Origin: Bartonella birtlesii IBS 325
Lineage (GTDB): Bacteria; Pseudomonadota; Alphaproteobacteria; Rhizobiales; Rhizobiaceae
Direction: 5' to 3'
Length of the DNA stretch: 41,638 bases
Assembly: GCF_000273375.1 (NCBI RefSeq)
Contig: NZ_CM001557.1
Coordinates: 1,375,312 to 1,416,949, forward strand
Translations under genes and position numbers: made by a program
Shown here: piece after piece, positions 1 through 8,068 of the stretch
Numbering within the stretch: the first letter of the stretch is position 1
Layout of the letters: every line of letters begins with the position of its first letter
Notes under the pieces: generated by a model
Told to the model about the DNA's origin: nothing
Databases searched by the model: none
Seen by the model: only the letters and a program-made list of their open reading frames with translations

Positions 1-1295
1 GAATTCGAAGTCGTTGTTGCTGTTGTTAGAGACTTCTTAATTCCATCTAACTCTTGCTTTGTTATATCTAAAGCTTGTTTTGATTGATCCGCTACACTCT
101 TTGCTCGCTCGGCAATCTCCTTGGCTTCTTCAGATCCACTCTTGGCTTCTGTTGCCGTGCTTGCCGCTGTTTCTGATGTTTCTTTCGCTTCATTCGCTAT
201 TCTAGATGCCTCTGTTGCTTGCTGTTCTGCCTGTTCAGCTTTTGTGCTTGCACTATCGGCTCTACTTTTCGCCGTTTCCGCCAAATCCTTCGCTGCTGAT
301 GCTGCTTGAGAGGCTTCTTCACCACTGGCTTTTGCTGCTTCTGCAACCATCTTAACAGTTGAAACAGAAGATTTGACGCCATCAAAAATATCCTTGGTTT
401 GTTCTAAAAAAACCTTTCCTTCTTTTGCCGTGCTCTTGGCTTCTCTTGCCTCTGTTAAGGCCTCATCTGCCGTTGTTTTCGCAGAGCTTGCTGTCGTCGT
501 TGCTGTTTCACTTGCTTGCCTTGCTTCTAACGCTGTCGTCTTGGCTTCTGACGCTGTTCTAAGAGATTGCACGCTGCTCGTTGTTGCTGTTTCTGAAGCG
601 CTCTTAAAAGCTTCAACACTTTCCTTTAGATCATCTAACGCTCTCTTGGATGCCTCAAAAATCCCTTTTGTCTCATCTGCCAGTGACTTCGCATCATTCG
701 CTGTACTAAGTGCTCTACTTACCTCTTGCCTAACTTCAGTTGCTATCTGCTCTGCTTGGTTGGCGACTGTCGTAGCAGATTGAGATAATTCCTTGGCTTC
801 CCCTGCTGTTTGCTTGGCTTCTTCAGATCCACTCTTGGCTTCTGTTGCCGTGCTTGTCGCAATACTTGATGCCTTAACCGCTTCTGTCGCAGCCTCATGC
901 GCATTATTGGCTGTCTTGTGTGCTCTATCTGCTTTTTCTTTTGCTTCTCTCGCTTGCGTGAAAGCATCATTTGCTGATTTTTGCCATTCACTTGCTGTAG
1001 AAACCGCTATCCTTGACGCATTAGACGCTGTCTGTGCTAATTCCTTAGCATCATCTGCCACTCTTTGCGCTGCATCCGCTGTTTGTTTGGCTGTCGTCGC
1101 TAACCCTATAGCGCGTTCCGATGCCTGATGGGCCTGTACCCCCTGCTCCGCTGTCGAAAAGGCTTCATAAGCATAAAGAGAGGCGGTTCCTAACAATTTG
1201 GGCACAACAAAGCTTTCTTCCGAAAGACCCTCTAGAATTTCTTCTCTCGTCGCTACTGGTATTTGATATTCATGACTATGATCGGGGATCTTCAT
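1..1295 (-). CDS. Phage tail fibre-like Ala-rich coiled-coil protein (C-terminus beyond window)
   Basis: Reading the minus strand from ATG at 1295 gives one open frame to base 1 with no stop, so at least 431 residues are present and the C-terminus lies outside the window. The start is supported by a GAGGAAA ribosome site just upstream. The N-terminus (MKIPDHSHEYQIPVATREE) is followed by a short globular stretch. From about residue 70 onward there is a very long run rich in Ala, Glu, Lys, Ser and Thr, with units such as TATEAKSGSEEAK and A-x-x-A-x-E-A-K. This is typical of a trimeric or dimeric coiled-coil rod. It lies directly downstream of a tail-collar protein, so I infer a structural tail-fibre or stalk role. 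An alternative is a surface-exposed adhesin stalk borrowed from a phage. No enzymatic motif is visible. Confidence 0.7.
   Translation of the reverse strand, partial: MKIPDHSHEYQIPVATREEILEGLSEESFVVPKLLGTASLYAYEAFSTAEQGVQAHQASERAIGLATTAKQTADAAQRVADDAKELAQTASNASRIAVSTASEWQKSANDAFTQAREAKEKADRAHKTANNAHEAATEAVKASSIATSTATEAKSGSEEAKQTAGEAKELSQSATTVANQAEQIATEVRQEVSRALSTANDAKSLADETKGIFEASKRALDDLKESVEAFKSASETATTSSVQSLRTASEAKTTALEARQASETATTTASSAKTTADEALTEAREAKSTAKEGKVFLEQTKDIFDGVKSSVSTVKMVAEAAKASGEEASQAASAAKDLAETAKSRADSASTKAEQAEQQATEASRIANEAKETSETAASTATEAKSGSEEAKEIAERAKSVADQSKQALDITKQELDGIKKSLTTATTTSN
120..163. repeat. 44-bp direct repeat, copy 1 (inside coiled-coil gene)
   Basis: These 44 bases are identical to 813-856. 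The offset is exactly 693 bp, or 231 codons, which is a whole number of both codons and heptads (33 x 7). In the protein it encodes the TATEAKSGSEEAK unit. It suggests internal duplication of rod segments. Confidence 0.85.
813..856. repeat. 44-bp direct repeat, copy 2 (inside coiled-coil gene)
   Basis: Second identical copy of 120-163, in the same reading frame of the same gene. The identity at nucleotide level exceeds what the degenerate Ala/Glu/Lys repeats elsewhere in the gene show, so the duplication is recent or maintained by gene conversion. Confidence 0.85.
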
Positions 1296-1316
1296 TTGCT
1301 TTCCTCACTACATCAT

Positions 1317-1550
1317 TCAGAGTACTTCATCTAAAGAACTTTCTTTCAAATCTCTAAGCTCTTTGCTTAACGCCTCTAACCGCTTCTCTATATCTTGCAA
1401 AGAACCATAAATTTCTGTTTTCAAATTCGTTGTTACTAAATCAAAAACACCATTAAGCGGCGCATGCACAAAACCTCCACCAGAATACAAAACAACCCGT
1501 ACTTGAGACGGGTCGATAATCTCTGATATTGCAAATAGATTCGATAACAT
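1317..1550 (-). CDS. Small phage-module protein, function unknown
   Basis: A 77-residue frame starting MLSNLFAISEIIDPSQVRV. It begins 10 nt after the stop of the collar gene, with an AGGTT ribosome site that overlaps that stop (TGAGG), and ends 21 nt before the start of the coiled-coil gene. The three therefore look like one transcription unit. The first half is hydrophobic/beta-like and contains SGGGFVHAPLNG. The second half (KTEIYGSLQDIEKRLEALSKELRDLKESS) is a clear amphipathic coiled coil. I do not recognise the family. Position between collar and rod genes suggests an assembly or connector protein of the tail fibre, which is inference from context only. Confidence 0.6.
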   Translation of the reverse strand: MLSNLFAISEIIDPSQVRVVLYSGGGFVHAPLNGVFDLVTTNLKTEIYGSLQDIEKRLEALSKELRDLKESSLDEVL

Positions 1551-1559
1551 TCTATAACC

Positions 1560-2849
1560 TCATGTCTTTATTCCATAAATTACACTCACATTTATCGGGC
1601 GGGTCTCTTCTCCACCAAAACGACCCATCATGATTGTATGATCATGCTCTCCTAAATCTTCGCCAAAAACTTTGGGGAAAATATATGGACGCATAGCACT
1701 GTCATGCTCAATAAAAAATGGATGTGTGGTATAAGCCTTGCGCGTTTGAGACAGTGTTTCTTCTCCTGTAGGAGGGCTGATACCTTCAAAAGCCTCATTA
1801 CATTTTCGTAAGGCATCTCCCGTCAAACCAACACACTCCTCATTCTGCAAACTAGGAGAACGTGAGGGCAATGCATCTTGACCGTCTCCAAAACAATCAG
1901 CATTATCTTCACCCCAAAGACTAGATGAAAAACATCTTCTTCGGCCAGTTCTACCTCGTAAATTATTTCTCGTTTCAGTGACATGATCTTCACCAATAAC
2001 TTCATAATCTACATAAACACTCCTCTGTCTTCTCGAACTGGCCTTAACTGAAGAACTCGCTCGCCTGCTCCGCGTAGAAATGTATGTTGCTGAAGGAAAA
2101 ACAAGACCGTGTTCATGCTCTCTCAATGAACATTGTTGCATGCTGGAAAAACTGCGACCAGCATCAACAAAACCAAAATAATCAAAACCACGCAAAAACA
2201 TCCCGCGTAAATCAGGAACATTAAATGTCTTCTCACCATTACCTGGTCCCCACATGGTCCCTATCGCCGCAAATAAATCGCTATAAAGCAACCGTGAATA
2301 AGCTTGTCCATCACATAACAACCAGCCTGCCGGGAGAAGTTCCATAGCAAATGCACCTATAAAACCAGCGGGTAATCGTCTAAAAGAATGCACTTTTCTC
2401 ATCGTAGGATTGAGAAGTTGCCAACCTGAAATCTCTTCATCATACACTAAGCTATAAATGGAACCCTTTTGTATCTCTCCCCCCACAAGAGGAAAAATGC
2501 CCTCTTCTGTTGCCTTATAAACCGGTTTGCTTGAGAGACTATCGAGAGAAACCGTGGTTGCCCCAACATTCTTACCCTTCGCTTTAAACCACACAACTAT
2601 GCCATTCTTGTACTCTTTAAATTGTGACTTGGTTTCAAGCATAATCGCCGTCGTTTGTTGTTTATCATCAAACTTTAAAATCCCTTCAAGTACTCCACCC
2701 GTATCTGTTAGATATTCTCTTATCCTTTGCATCATACAACGAGCACTATCATTAACTGTATGAGGTGCTTGTCCTTCCAACCAGTTAATAAAGCCATCCG
2801 CACCAGCATTCTCTAACGCCGTCAACGACCAATCATAAATTGTTGACAT
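1560..2849 (-). CDS. Phage tail-collar domain protein with an extra C-terminal domain
   Basis: 429 residues. Residues about 160-220 match the phage tail collar domain: LPAGFIGAFAMELLPAGW, CDGQAYSRLLYSDLFAAIG, and the closing FNVPDLRGMFLRG. The C-terminus (GGEETRPINVSVIYGIKT) is the typical final strand of this family. In usual collar proteins the segment after GRSF runs quickly through a His-rich loop to the terminus. Here about 150 residues lie between one HxH motif (EHEHG, 244-248) and a second (EHDHT, 401-405). The insert is rich in Arg and Ser, has several Cys, and is predicted to be surface exposed. The N-terminal 150 residues resemble a tail-fibre attachment region. The gene heads a three-gene minus-strand unit and probably encodes a fibre tip involved in receptor binding; the role is inferred. 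Confidence 0.8.
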   Translation of the reverse strand: MSTIYDWSLTALENAGADGFINWLEGQAPHTVNDSARCMMQRIREYLTDTGGVLEGILKFDDKQQTTAIMLETKSQFKEYKNGIVVWFKAKGKNVGATTVSLDSLSSKPVYKATEEGIFPLVGGEIQKGSIYSLVYDEEISGWQLLNPTMRKVHSFRRLPAGFIGAFAMELLPAGWLLCDGQAYSRLLYSDLFAAIGTMWGPGNGEKTFNVPDLRGMFLRGFDYFGFVDAGRSFSSMQQCSLREHEHGLVFPSATYISTRSRRASSSVKASSRRQRSVYVDYEVIGEDHVTETRNNLRGRTGRRRCFSSSLWGEDNADCFGDGQDALPSRSPSLQNEECVGLTGDALRKCNEAFEGISPPTGEETLSQTRKAYTTHPFFIEHDSAMRPYIFPKVFGEDLGEHDHTIMMGRFGGEETRPINVSVIYGIKT

Positions 2850-2856
2850 TTCTACC

Positions 2857-2931
2857 TCAGGTTTTTATCGCAAAGACAACCGATACATTAATCGGGCGCG
2901 TTTCACTTCTCCTGTTCAACAAACCTACAAG
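2857..2931 (-). pseudogene. C-terminal remnant of a second tail-collar gene
   Basis: The minus strand reads about 24 residues ending in SETRPINVSVVFAIKT and a TGA. This closely matches the end of the intact collar protein just downstream (EETRPINVSVIYGIKT). No collar domain or start precedes it, so it is only the 3' scrap of a former neighbour. It ends 8 bases before the ATG of the intact gene, the arrangement expected if two collar genes once stood in tandem and most of the first was deleted. Confidence 0.65.
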
Positions 2932-2963
2932 ACTTTGATTTATAATGATATATCTAGTGCTAT

Positions 2964-3034
2964 TCATATTGAATGAGAGTTCCGAATATCGTAAGATTCT
3001 CTCATTTTAAACCTGTGTATCTTGAATCAATTTC
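2964..3034. repeat. Dispersed ~65-bp repeat, copy A
   Basis: About 64 aligned bases (roughly 2971-3034) are about three-quarters identical to 37041-37104 by eye; the right-hand 34 bases match at about 30 positions. Each copy on the minus strand holds a 13-codon frame ending at an equivalent stop: MRESYDIRNSHSI here, MRETYDIWVINSI in copy B. This copy lies between aspS and the collar remnant. It may be a mobile-region boundary sequence or a leader element; which one is not known. Confidence 0.5.
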
Positions 3035-3153
3035 CTACAAGGTCTAAAATGTAAACAAAGTATACAGCTCAGCTTTTATAGCAACATATACAGCAGAGTC
3101 ATTTCAAAACATTTACATTTTACTACAGGCAGAAAAATAGCAATAATCCACAA

Positions 3154-4944
3154 TTAACCATTTTTGGTAACGGAAGTAATTCGTATTGCTAAATCACGCA
3201 ATTGTGTAGACGAAACATCTGATGGAGCGCTCATCAAAAGATCAAGCGCTTGCTGATTCATAGGAAATAATGCAACCTCCCGCAAATTTTTGACACCCTG
3301 CAAAAGCATAATAATACGATCAACACCAGCCGCCATACCACCATGTGGTGGAGCTCCATAATGAAACGCGCGGTAAAGAGCACCAAAACGACGCTCTACT
3401 ACCTCTTTAGAAAGGCCAGCAAGATTAAAAACTTTAAGCATCATTTCTGGTGAATGATTACGAATTCCACCTGACGCAATCTCATAACCATTACAAACAA
3501 GATCATACTGAAATGCTTTAAGAGTTAGAGGATCTTGACTTTCAAGAGCTTTTTCTCCCCCCTGTGGCATAGAAAAAGGATTATGAGCAAAATCAAGCTT
3601 GTTCTCATCTTCATTCCATTCAAAAAATGGAAAATCGACGATCCAAGCCAAAGAAAAACACTCGCGATCAACAAGATTTAATTCCTCCCCTATATGTGTT
3701 CGCGCTGCTCCAGCAAAAGATACAAATTTCTTTGGATCTCCTGCCACAAAAAAGCAAGCATCACCACTTTCAAGTTTAAGCTGTGCACGAATTGCTTCAG
3801 TCCTTTGCTCACCAATATTTTTGGCTATAGGACCAGCACCTTCAAAATTCCCTTGTTCTTCGCGCCAAAAAATATAACCAAGCCCCGCTTGCCCCTCTCT
3901 TTGCGCCCATCCATTCATACGATCACAAAAAGCACGGCTGCCACCTGTTTTAGCTGGGATAGCCCATACCCGTGCATTTTCATTATTTGCTAAAATATGA
4001 GCAAAAACTTTAAAACCGGAATCATAAAAATGCTGTGAAACATCTTCCATAATGATCGGAATACGTAAATCAGGCTTATCTGAACCATATTTACGCATTG
4101 CGTCATCATAAGAAATGCGAGGAAAGTTTTGTGTTACAGATTTTCCATTTGCAAACTCTTCAAAAAGAGAACGCATAATGGGTTCCATTGTTGCAAAAAC
4201 ATCCTCCTGTTCAACAAAACTCATTTCAATATCTAATTGATAAAATTCTCCTGGAAGACGATCAGCCCTTGGATCTTCATCTCTAAAACAGGGAGCAATT
4301 TGAAAATAACGATCAAACCCCGACATCATTAACAACTGTTTGTATTGCTGAGGTGCTTGTGGCAACGCGTAAAATTTTCCCTGATGAATACGACTTGGAA
4401 CCAAAAAATCACGCGCCCCTTCTGGCGATGAAGCTGTCAAAAGTGGTGTGGTGAATTCTATAAAACCATTCTCTTGCATAGAGCGTCTGATAGCAGCAAT
4501 AATTTCGGTACGACGCATGATATTTTTGTGCATAGTTTCACGACGTAAATCAAGAAAACGATACTTTAATCGAATATCTTCTGGATAATCAGGTTCACCA
4601 AAAACGGGTAAAGGAAGTTCATCAGACTTTGAAAGAATTTCCACTTCTTTCGCAAAAATTTCAATTTCGCCGGTCGGAAGAGATGTATTAATAGCTTCAT
4701 CAGAACGTGCACACACCTCCCCATCTACACGAATAACCCATTCAGAACGTACTTTTTCGATAACTTTAAAAGCTGGTGTAGCAGGATCAACAACAATCTG
4801 TATGATTCCAAAATGATCACGCAAATCTACAAAAAGGATACCGCCATGATCACGAACACGGTGAACCCACCCAGAAAGACGGGCTTTTTTTCCTACATCA
4901 CATTTACGAAGAGCAGCGCAATTATGACTGCGATAACGATGCAT
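3154..4944 (-). CDS. aspS: Aspartyl-tRNA synthetase (AspRS)
   Basis: 596 residues, the normal length for a bacterial-type AspRS. It charges tRNA-Asp with aspartate in the cytoplasm. The order is an N-terminal OB-fold anticodon-binding domain ([20 protein letters not shown], about 24-43), class II motif 2 ([19 protein letters not shown]), the GAD insertion domain in the middle (around [19 protein letters not shown]), and class II motif 3 ([14 protein letters not shown]) near the C-terminus. In many alphaproteobacteria this enzyme is non-discriminating and also makes Asp-tRNA-Asn for GatCAB; the sequence alone does not settle that here. It is transcribed divergently from rnd, and the two share a 136-bp intergenic region. 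The neighbourhood aspS/rnd/ppx/ppk is common in rhizobial relatives. The frame is intact. Confidence 0.97.
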   Translation of the reverse strand: MHRYRSHNCAALRKCDVGKKARLSGWVHRVRDHGGILFVDLRDHFGIIQIVVDPATPAFKVIEKVRSEWVIRVDGEVCARSDEAINTSLPTGEIEIFAKEVEILSKSDELPLPVFGEPDYPEDIRLKYRFLDLRRETMHKNIMRRTEIIAAIRRSMQENGFIEFTTPLLTASSPEGARDFLVPSRIHQGKFYALPQAPQQYKQLLMMSGFDRYFQIAPCFRDEDPRADRLPGEFYQLDIEMSFVEQEDVFATMEPIMRSLFEEFANGKSVTQNFPRISYDDAMRKYGSDKPDLRIPIIMEDVSQHFYDSGFKVFAHILANNENARVWAIPAKTGGSRAFCDRMNGWAQREGQAGLGYIFWREEQGNFEGAGPIAKNIGEQRTEAIRAQLKLESGDACFFVAGDPKKFVSFAGAARTHIGEELNLVDRECFSLAWIVDFPFFEWNEDENKLDFAHNPFSMPQGGEKALESQDPLTLKAFQYDLVCNGYEIASGGIRNHSPEMMLKVFNLAGLSKEVVERRFGALYRAFHYGAPPHGGMAAGVDRIIMLLQGVKNLREVALFPMNQQALDLLMSAPSDVSSTQLRDLAIRITSVTKNG

Positions 4945-5080
4945 AGTTTTTGCCTTTGATTATAATATTACACATGCGCTACAAACGCTTTTTAAGAACC
5001 ACTTGTCAAGATATGAGGATAAAAACTCAAAAAAAAGTCAAGAAAAGACAAATTTAATTTATCTCGCTATAATAAAAGAC

Positions 5081-6235
5081 ATGATGAATCTTATTACAAA
5101 AACAACAGACCTTGAAACTGCTCTTGCTATTCTGCGTACCTCAGATTTTGTAACAGTTGATACTGAATTTATACGCGAAACAACTTTCTGGCCACAACTG
5201 TGTCTCATTCAGCTGGCATCACCACATACCACAGTTCTTATCGATCCAATGTCACAAGAGATTGATTTACAACCGTTTTTTGATCTTATGCTAGATAAAA
5301 AAATTGTTAAAGTTTTTCATGCTGCACGTCAAGATATTGAAACAATTTATCATCTTGGAGGCGTTATTCCCTCTCCTCTCTTTGATACACAAATAGCAGG
5401 ATCAATTTGTGGATTTGGTGATTCTATCTCCTATGATCAAATTGTACAACGTTGTACAGGTCATAAACTTGATAAATCATCTCGTTTTACAGACTGGAGT
5501 TGCCGCCCCCTTTCTGAAAAACAGCTACTCTATGCTCTTGCTGATGTAACCTATCTAAGAGAAGTTTACCTTCTATTAAAAAAACAACTAGAAAAAAATA
5601 AACGCACCCACTGGATGGATGATGAAATAGCAATCCTTTTATCTCCTAAAACCTATGATATGCCAGAAGATGAGGCATGGAAAAAGGTAAAAGGCAAAGT
5701 TAAAAAACAGCGTGAACTTGCCATATTACAAAAAATAGCAGCTTGGCGTGAACGTAAAGCACGAAAGTATAATATTCCACGTCGTCATATCATGAAAGAT
5801 GAATGCCTTATCGAAATAGCAACTCAACAACCAAAAGATGAAACTGCCCTAAAACATTTGCGCAGTCTGAACAAAAACTGGAATAAACTCTCAATAGCAC
5901 AAACATTAATCCAAGCTATCCATGAAGGCTTAGAGGTCGATCTTACCACTTTACCTCCCCTTCCTAAACATAATTCCTTAAATGAAACATCAACTGCTGT
6001 TATTGACCTTCTAAAAGTATTATTAAAACTTGTTGCAAACGAAAATGGCATTGCGCCCAAAGTTATTGCAACTTCTAATGACTTAGAAAAAATTGCCAAT
6101 AGTTGTATAAAGAAAAACATCCCCGCTATGAATGGTTGGCGCTATGAAATATTTGGGCAAAAAGCCGAACAAGTGCTAAAGGGACAAATAGGATTTTATT
6201 TTGATAATGGAAAAATAAGCACAAAACAGCTTTAA
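5081..6235 (+). CDS. rnd: Ribonuclease D
   Basis: 384 residues from ATG 5081, or 383 from the adjacent ATG at 5084. The frame is open back to 5003, but the extra 26 residues are Lys-rich and unlike the family start, so I prefer the internal ATG pair. RNase D is a 3'-to-5' exoribonuclease that trims tRNA and other stable RNA precursors. The DEDD nuclease domain is visible: VTVDTEFIRETTFWPQLCLIQ (exo I, catalytic D and E), VFHAARQDIETI (exo II, D) and LLYALADVTYLREVY (exo III, Y and D). The HRDC domain follows: REL AILQKIAAWRERKARKYNIPR then the KDECLIEIATQQP region. The gene is monocistronic as far as can be seen, divergent from aspS and convergent with ppx. Confidence 0.93.
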   Translation: MMNLITKTTDLETALAILRTSDFVTVDTEFIRETTFWPQLCLIQLASPHTTVLIDPMSQEIDLQPFFDLMLDKKIVKVFHAARQDIETIYHLGGVIPSPLFDTQIAGSICGFGDSISYDQIVQRCTGHKLDKSSRFTDWSCRPLSEKQLLYALADVTYLREVYLLLKKQLEKNKRTHWMDDEIAILLSPKTYDMPEDEAWKKVKGKVKKQRELAILQKIAAWRERKARKYNIPRRHIMKDECLIEIATQQPKDETALKHLRSLNKNWNKLSIAQTLIQAIHEGLEVDLTTLPPLPKHNSLNETSTAVIDLLKVLLKLVANENGIAPKVIATSNDLEKIANSCIKKNIPAMNGWRYEIFGQKAEQVLKGQIGFYFDNGKISTKQL

Positions 6236-6550
6236 TTTATAAAAAACTTTTAAACATTTATATTCTAAAATTATCATAATAGAAATTTTCTAAAGAAACT
6301 TGTGTGCTTCATTTGTACAAAAATGACTGGTAAATTGTATCTGCCATATTATTTATGTTTTCATGTTAATTTAATATGCTTTATTATCACTTAAATGTAG
6401 TAAAAAAGACATGTTACAATTTTAACATTTAACTTTGATCAATGCTTTTTTGAATAAACATGAGCTTTTAATAATCTAAAAGATGAATTTTATAAGAACT
6501 TTAATGGCGCACAATGGAGGAACGAGTTTTATATCTTAATAGAAAAAGAA
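6236..6550. other. Intergenic region between convergent rnd and ppx
   Basis: About 315 bp, very AT-rich, with stops in all frames. I see no RNA gene and no strong GC-rich terminator hairpin. It probably only carries the 3' ends of the two converging transcripts. Confidence 0.5.
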
Positions 6551-8062
6551 TTAAAAAATTTCAAAAAAGAGAGGTTTTTTTATTATTTTTGATAATTTCT
6601 TCAACCTATTGAGAGGACGTTCACCTAATAAATCAGCGTAACGCTTCGGAATATATAAGACAACATGATCTGTTTTTTTATGCCATGATAAATGGGGTAA
6701 AATGCCTGCAGTAGAAGCACTAAAAAGATAAGCAATCCTCATAGTTCCACCAAGAATGCTTGCTTTCTCAATAAGATTTTGAGTTGCAAGTTGAAAGATA
6801 GGAAGTGATTCTTCATCAATTAATAAACCTGTATTGCGAAAAAAAACAGCGAGCGCAGCATAAGCACGGCCCTCATGAGAAATTCCTGGATACGATCCTA
6901 GTGCTATCCGATTGGCCGCTTCATTCCCCCTATAATCTGGATGTATGCGCCAACCAATATCCGCAAGAAGACAGGCCGCCTTGCGATAACGACATTCATT
7001 TTCAGTTTCTGTAATCCCAAAAGCTTTAAAAGCATTTGTTGTAAAATCAATGAGCTCTTCTGCCTGCTTTGGGGAGCGTGCTCGTAAAATAGCCATTTCT
7101 GTACATGCTGCAATGAGAGGATCAGAAACACGAATTTCTTGTGGTAATCGCGAATAAAGAAAACCTTCACGAACGCCTGCTCCAGAAAATATTATTTTTT
7201 CAAACCCCATATACTGAATAAGCTCAATAAGAATGATGGCCCCATAAGATAAAAGCTGACGGCGATTTTTTGAAATAGCCGTAATCCCTTTCATATTATC
7301 AATATTTCCACTCACAATAAGATGCAAAAAATCTTCCATTTCAACTGCATCAACTTCATAGCCATGCATAACAGGTAGCCGATAATGTTTGGTTGCCATA
7401 TGGAGTTTCGCCAAATTGCGCCAAGTTCCTCCTACTGCATAAAAACAACGTGCCCTACCCTTACGAACAGCAGTAGATTTACCAAACTGCTCATGTGCAA
7501 TTTTTGCAGCAATAGCAATATTATTATTGGACATATATTGTAGGCGTAAACCACCCAATGGCAGTGTAATCCCCTCACCTACTTTAGAGTCATCAATATC
7601 AATAAGTTCCAGACTTCCACCACCAAGATCTCCAGAAATTCCCTTGGGTTTGTAAAAAGTAGAAATAACCCCATATGCTGAATAAACGGCTTCTTCACTT
7701 CCTGAAAGAAGACATATTTTATTTTGCAAGATATTTTCAGCATTTTGAATAAATATTGATCCGTTTTCTGCTTCTCGCGCTGCTGCTGTTGCGAGTGTAT
7801 AGATCTCATCTGCTCCAATTTGTTGACAGAGTGCACGAAACCGTTTCAATGTTTGCAGCGCCATTTTTATTGATTTTTCTTCTAAAAAACCAGTTTTTGC
7901 GACTCCTTGACCAAGACCACAGAGAACTTTTTCATTAAATAAAACTGCTGGAGAACGGACAAGACCTTCATAAATAACAAGCCGAACAGAATTTGAGCCA
8001 ATATCGATAACAGCGATAGGCTTACACCCTTTAATCCGTCCTTGAGCATTTATATATGTCAT
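6551..8062 (-). CDS. ppx: Exopolyphosphatase / GppA-family phosphatase
   Basis: 503 residues. It hydrolyses terminal phosphates from inorganic polyphosphate; members may also act on pppGpp. The ASKHA-fold phosphate loop is at residues 18-31 (VIDIGSNSVRLVIY), and a second nucleotide/phosphate motif GDLGGGSLELIDID follows in the first domain. The C-terminal part is the HD-like helical domain of the longer alphaproteobacterial Ppx proteins. The start codon lies only 6 nt after the ppk stop, so the two are co-transcribed and probably translationally coupled. Having the synthase and the hydrolase of polyphosphate in one operon is a common bacterial arrangement. Frame intact. Confidence 0.93.
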   Translation of the reverse strand: MTYINAQGRIKGCKPIAVIDIGSNSVRLVIYEGLVRSPAVLFNEKVLCGLGQGVAKTGFLEEKSIKMALQTLKRFRALCQQIGADEIYTLATAAAREAENGSIFIQNAENILQNKICLLSGSEEAVYSAYGVISTFYKPKGISGDLGGGSLELIDIDDSKVGEGITLPLGGLRLQYMSNNNIAIAAKIAHEQFGKSTAVRKGRARCFYAVGGTWRNLAKLHMATKHYRLPVMHGYEVDAVEMEDFLHLIVSGNIDNMKGITAISKNRRQLLSYGAIILIELIQYMGFEKIIFSGAGVREGFLYSRLPQEIRVSDPLIAACTEMAILRARSPKQAEELIDFTTNAFKAFGITETENECRYRKAACLLADIGWRIHPDYRGNEAANRIALGSYPGISHEGRAYAALAVFFRNTGLLIDEESLPIFQLATQNLIEKASILGGTMRIAYLFSASTAGILPHLSWHKKTDHVVLYIPKRYADLLGERPLNRLKKLSKIIKKPLFFEIF

Positions 8063-8068
8063 TGAATT

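Noticed and set aside
121..1128. Plus-strand Ala/Ser/Leu-rich frames opposite the coiled-coil gene
   Set aside because: They are the mirror of a repetitive Ala-rich gene on the minus strand; they have no ribosome sites and overlap a frame with a good start and clear coiled-coil pattern.
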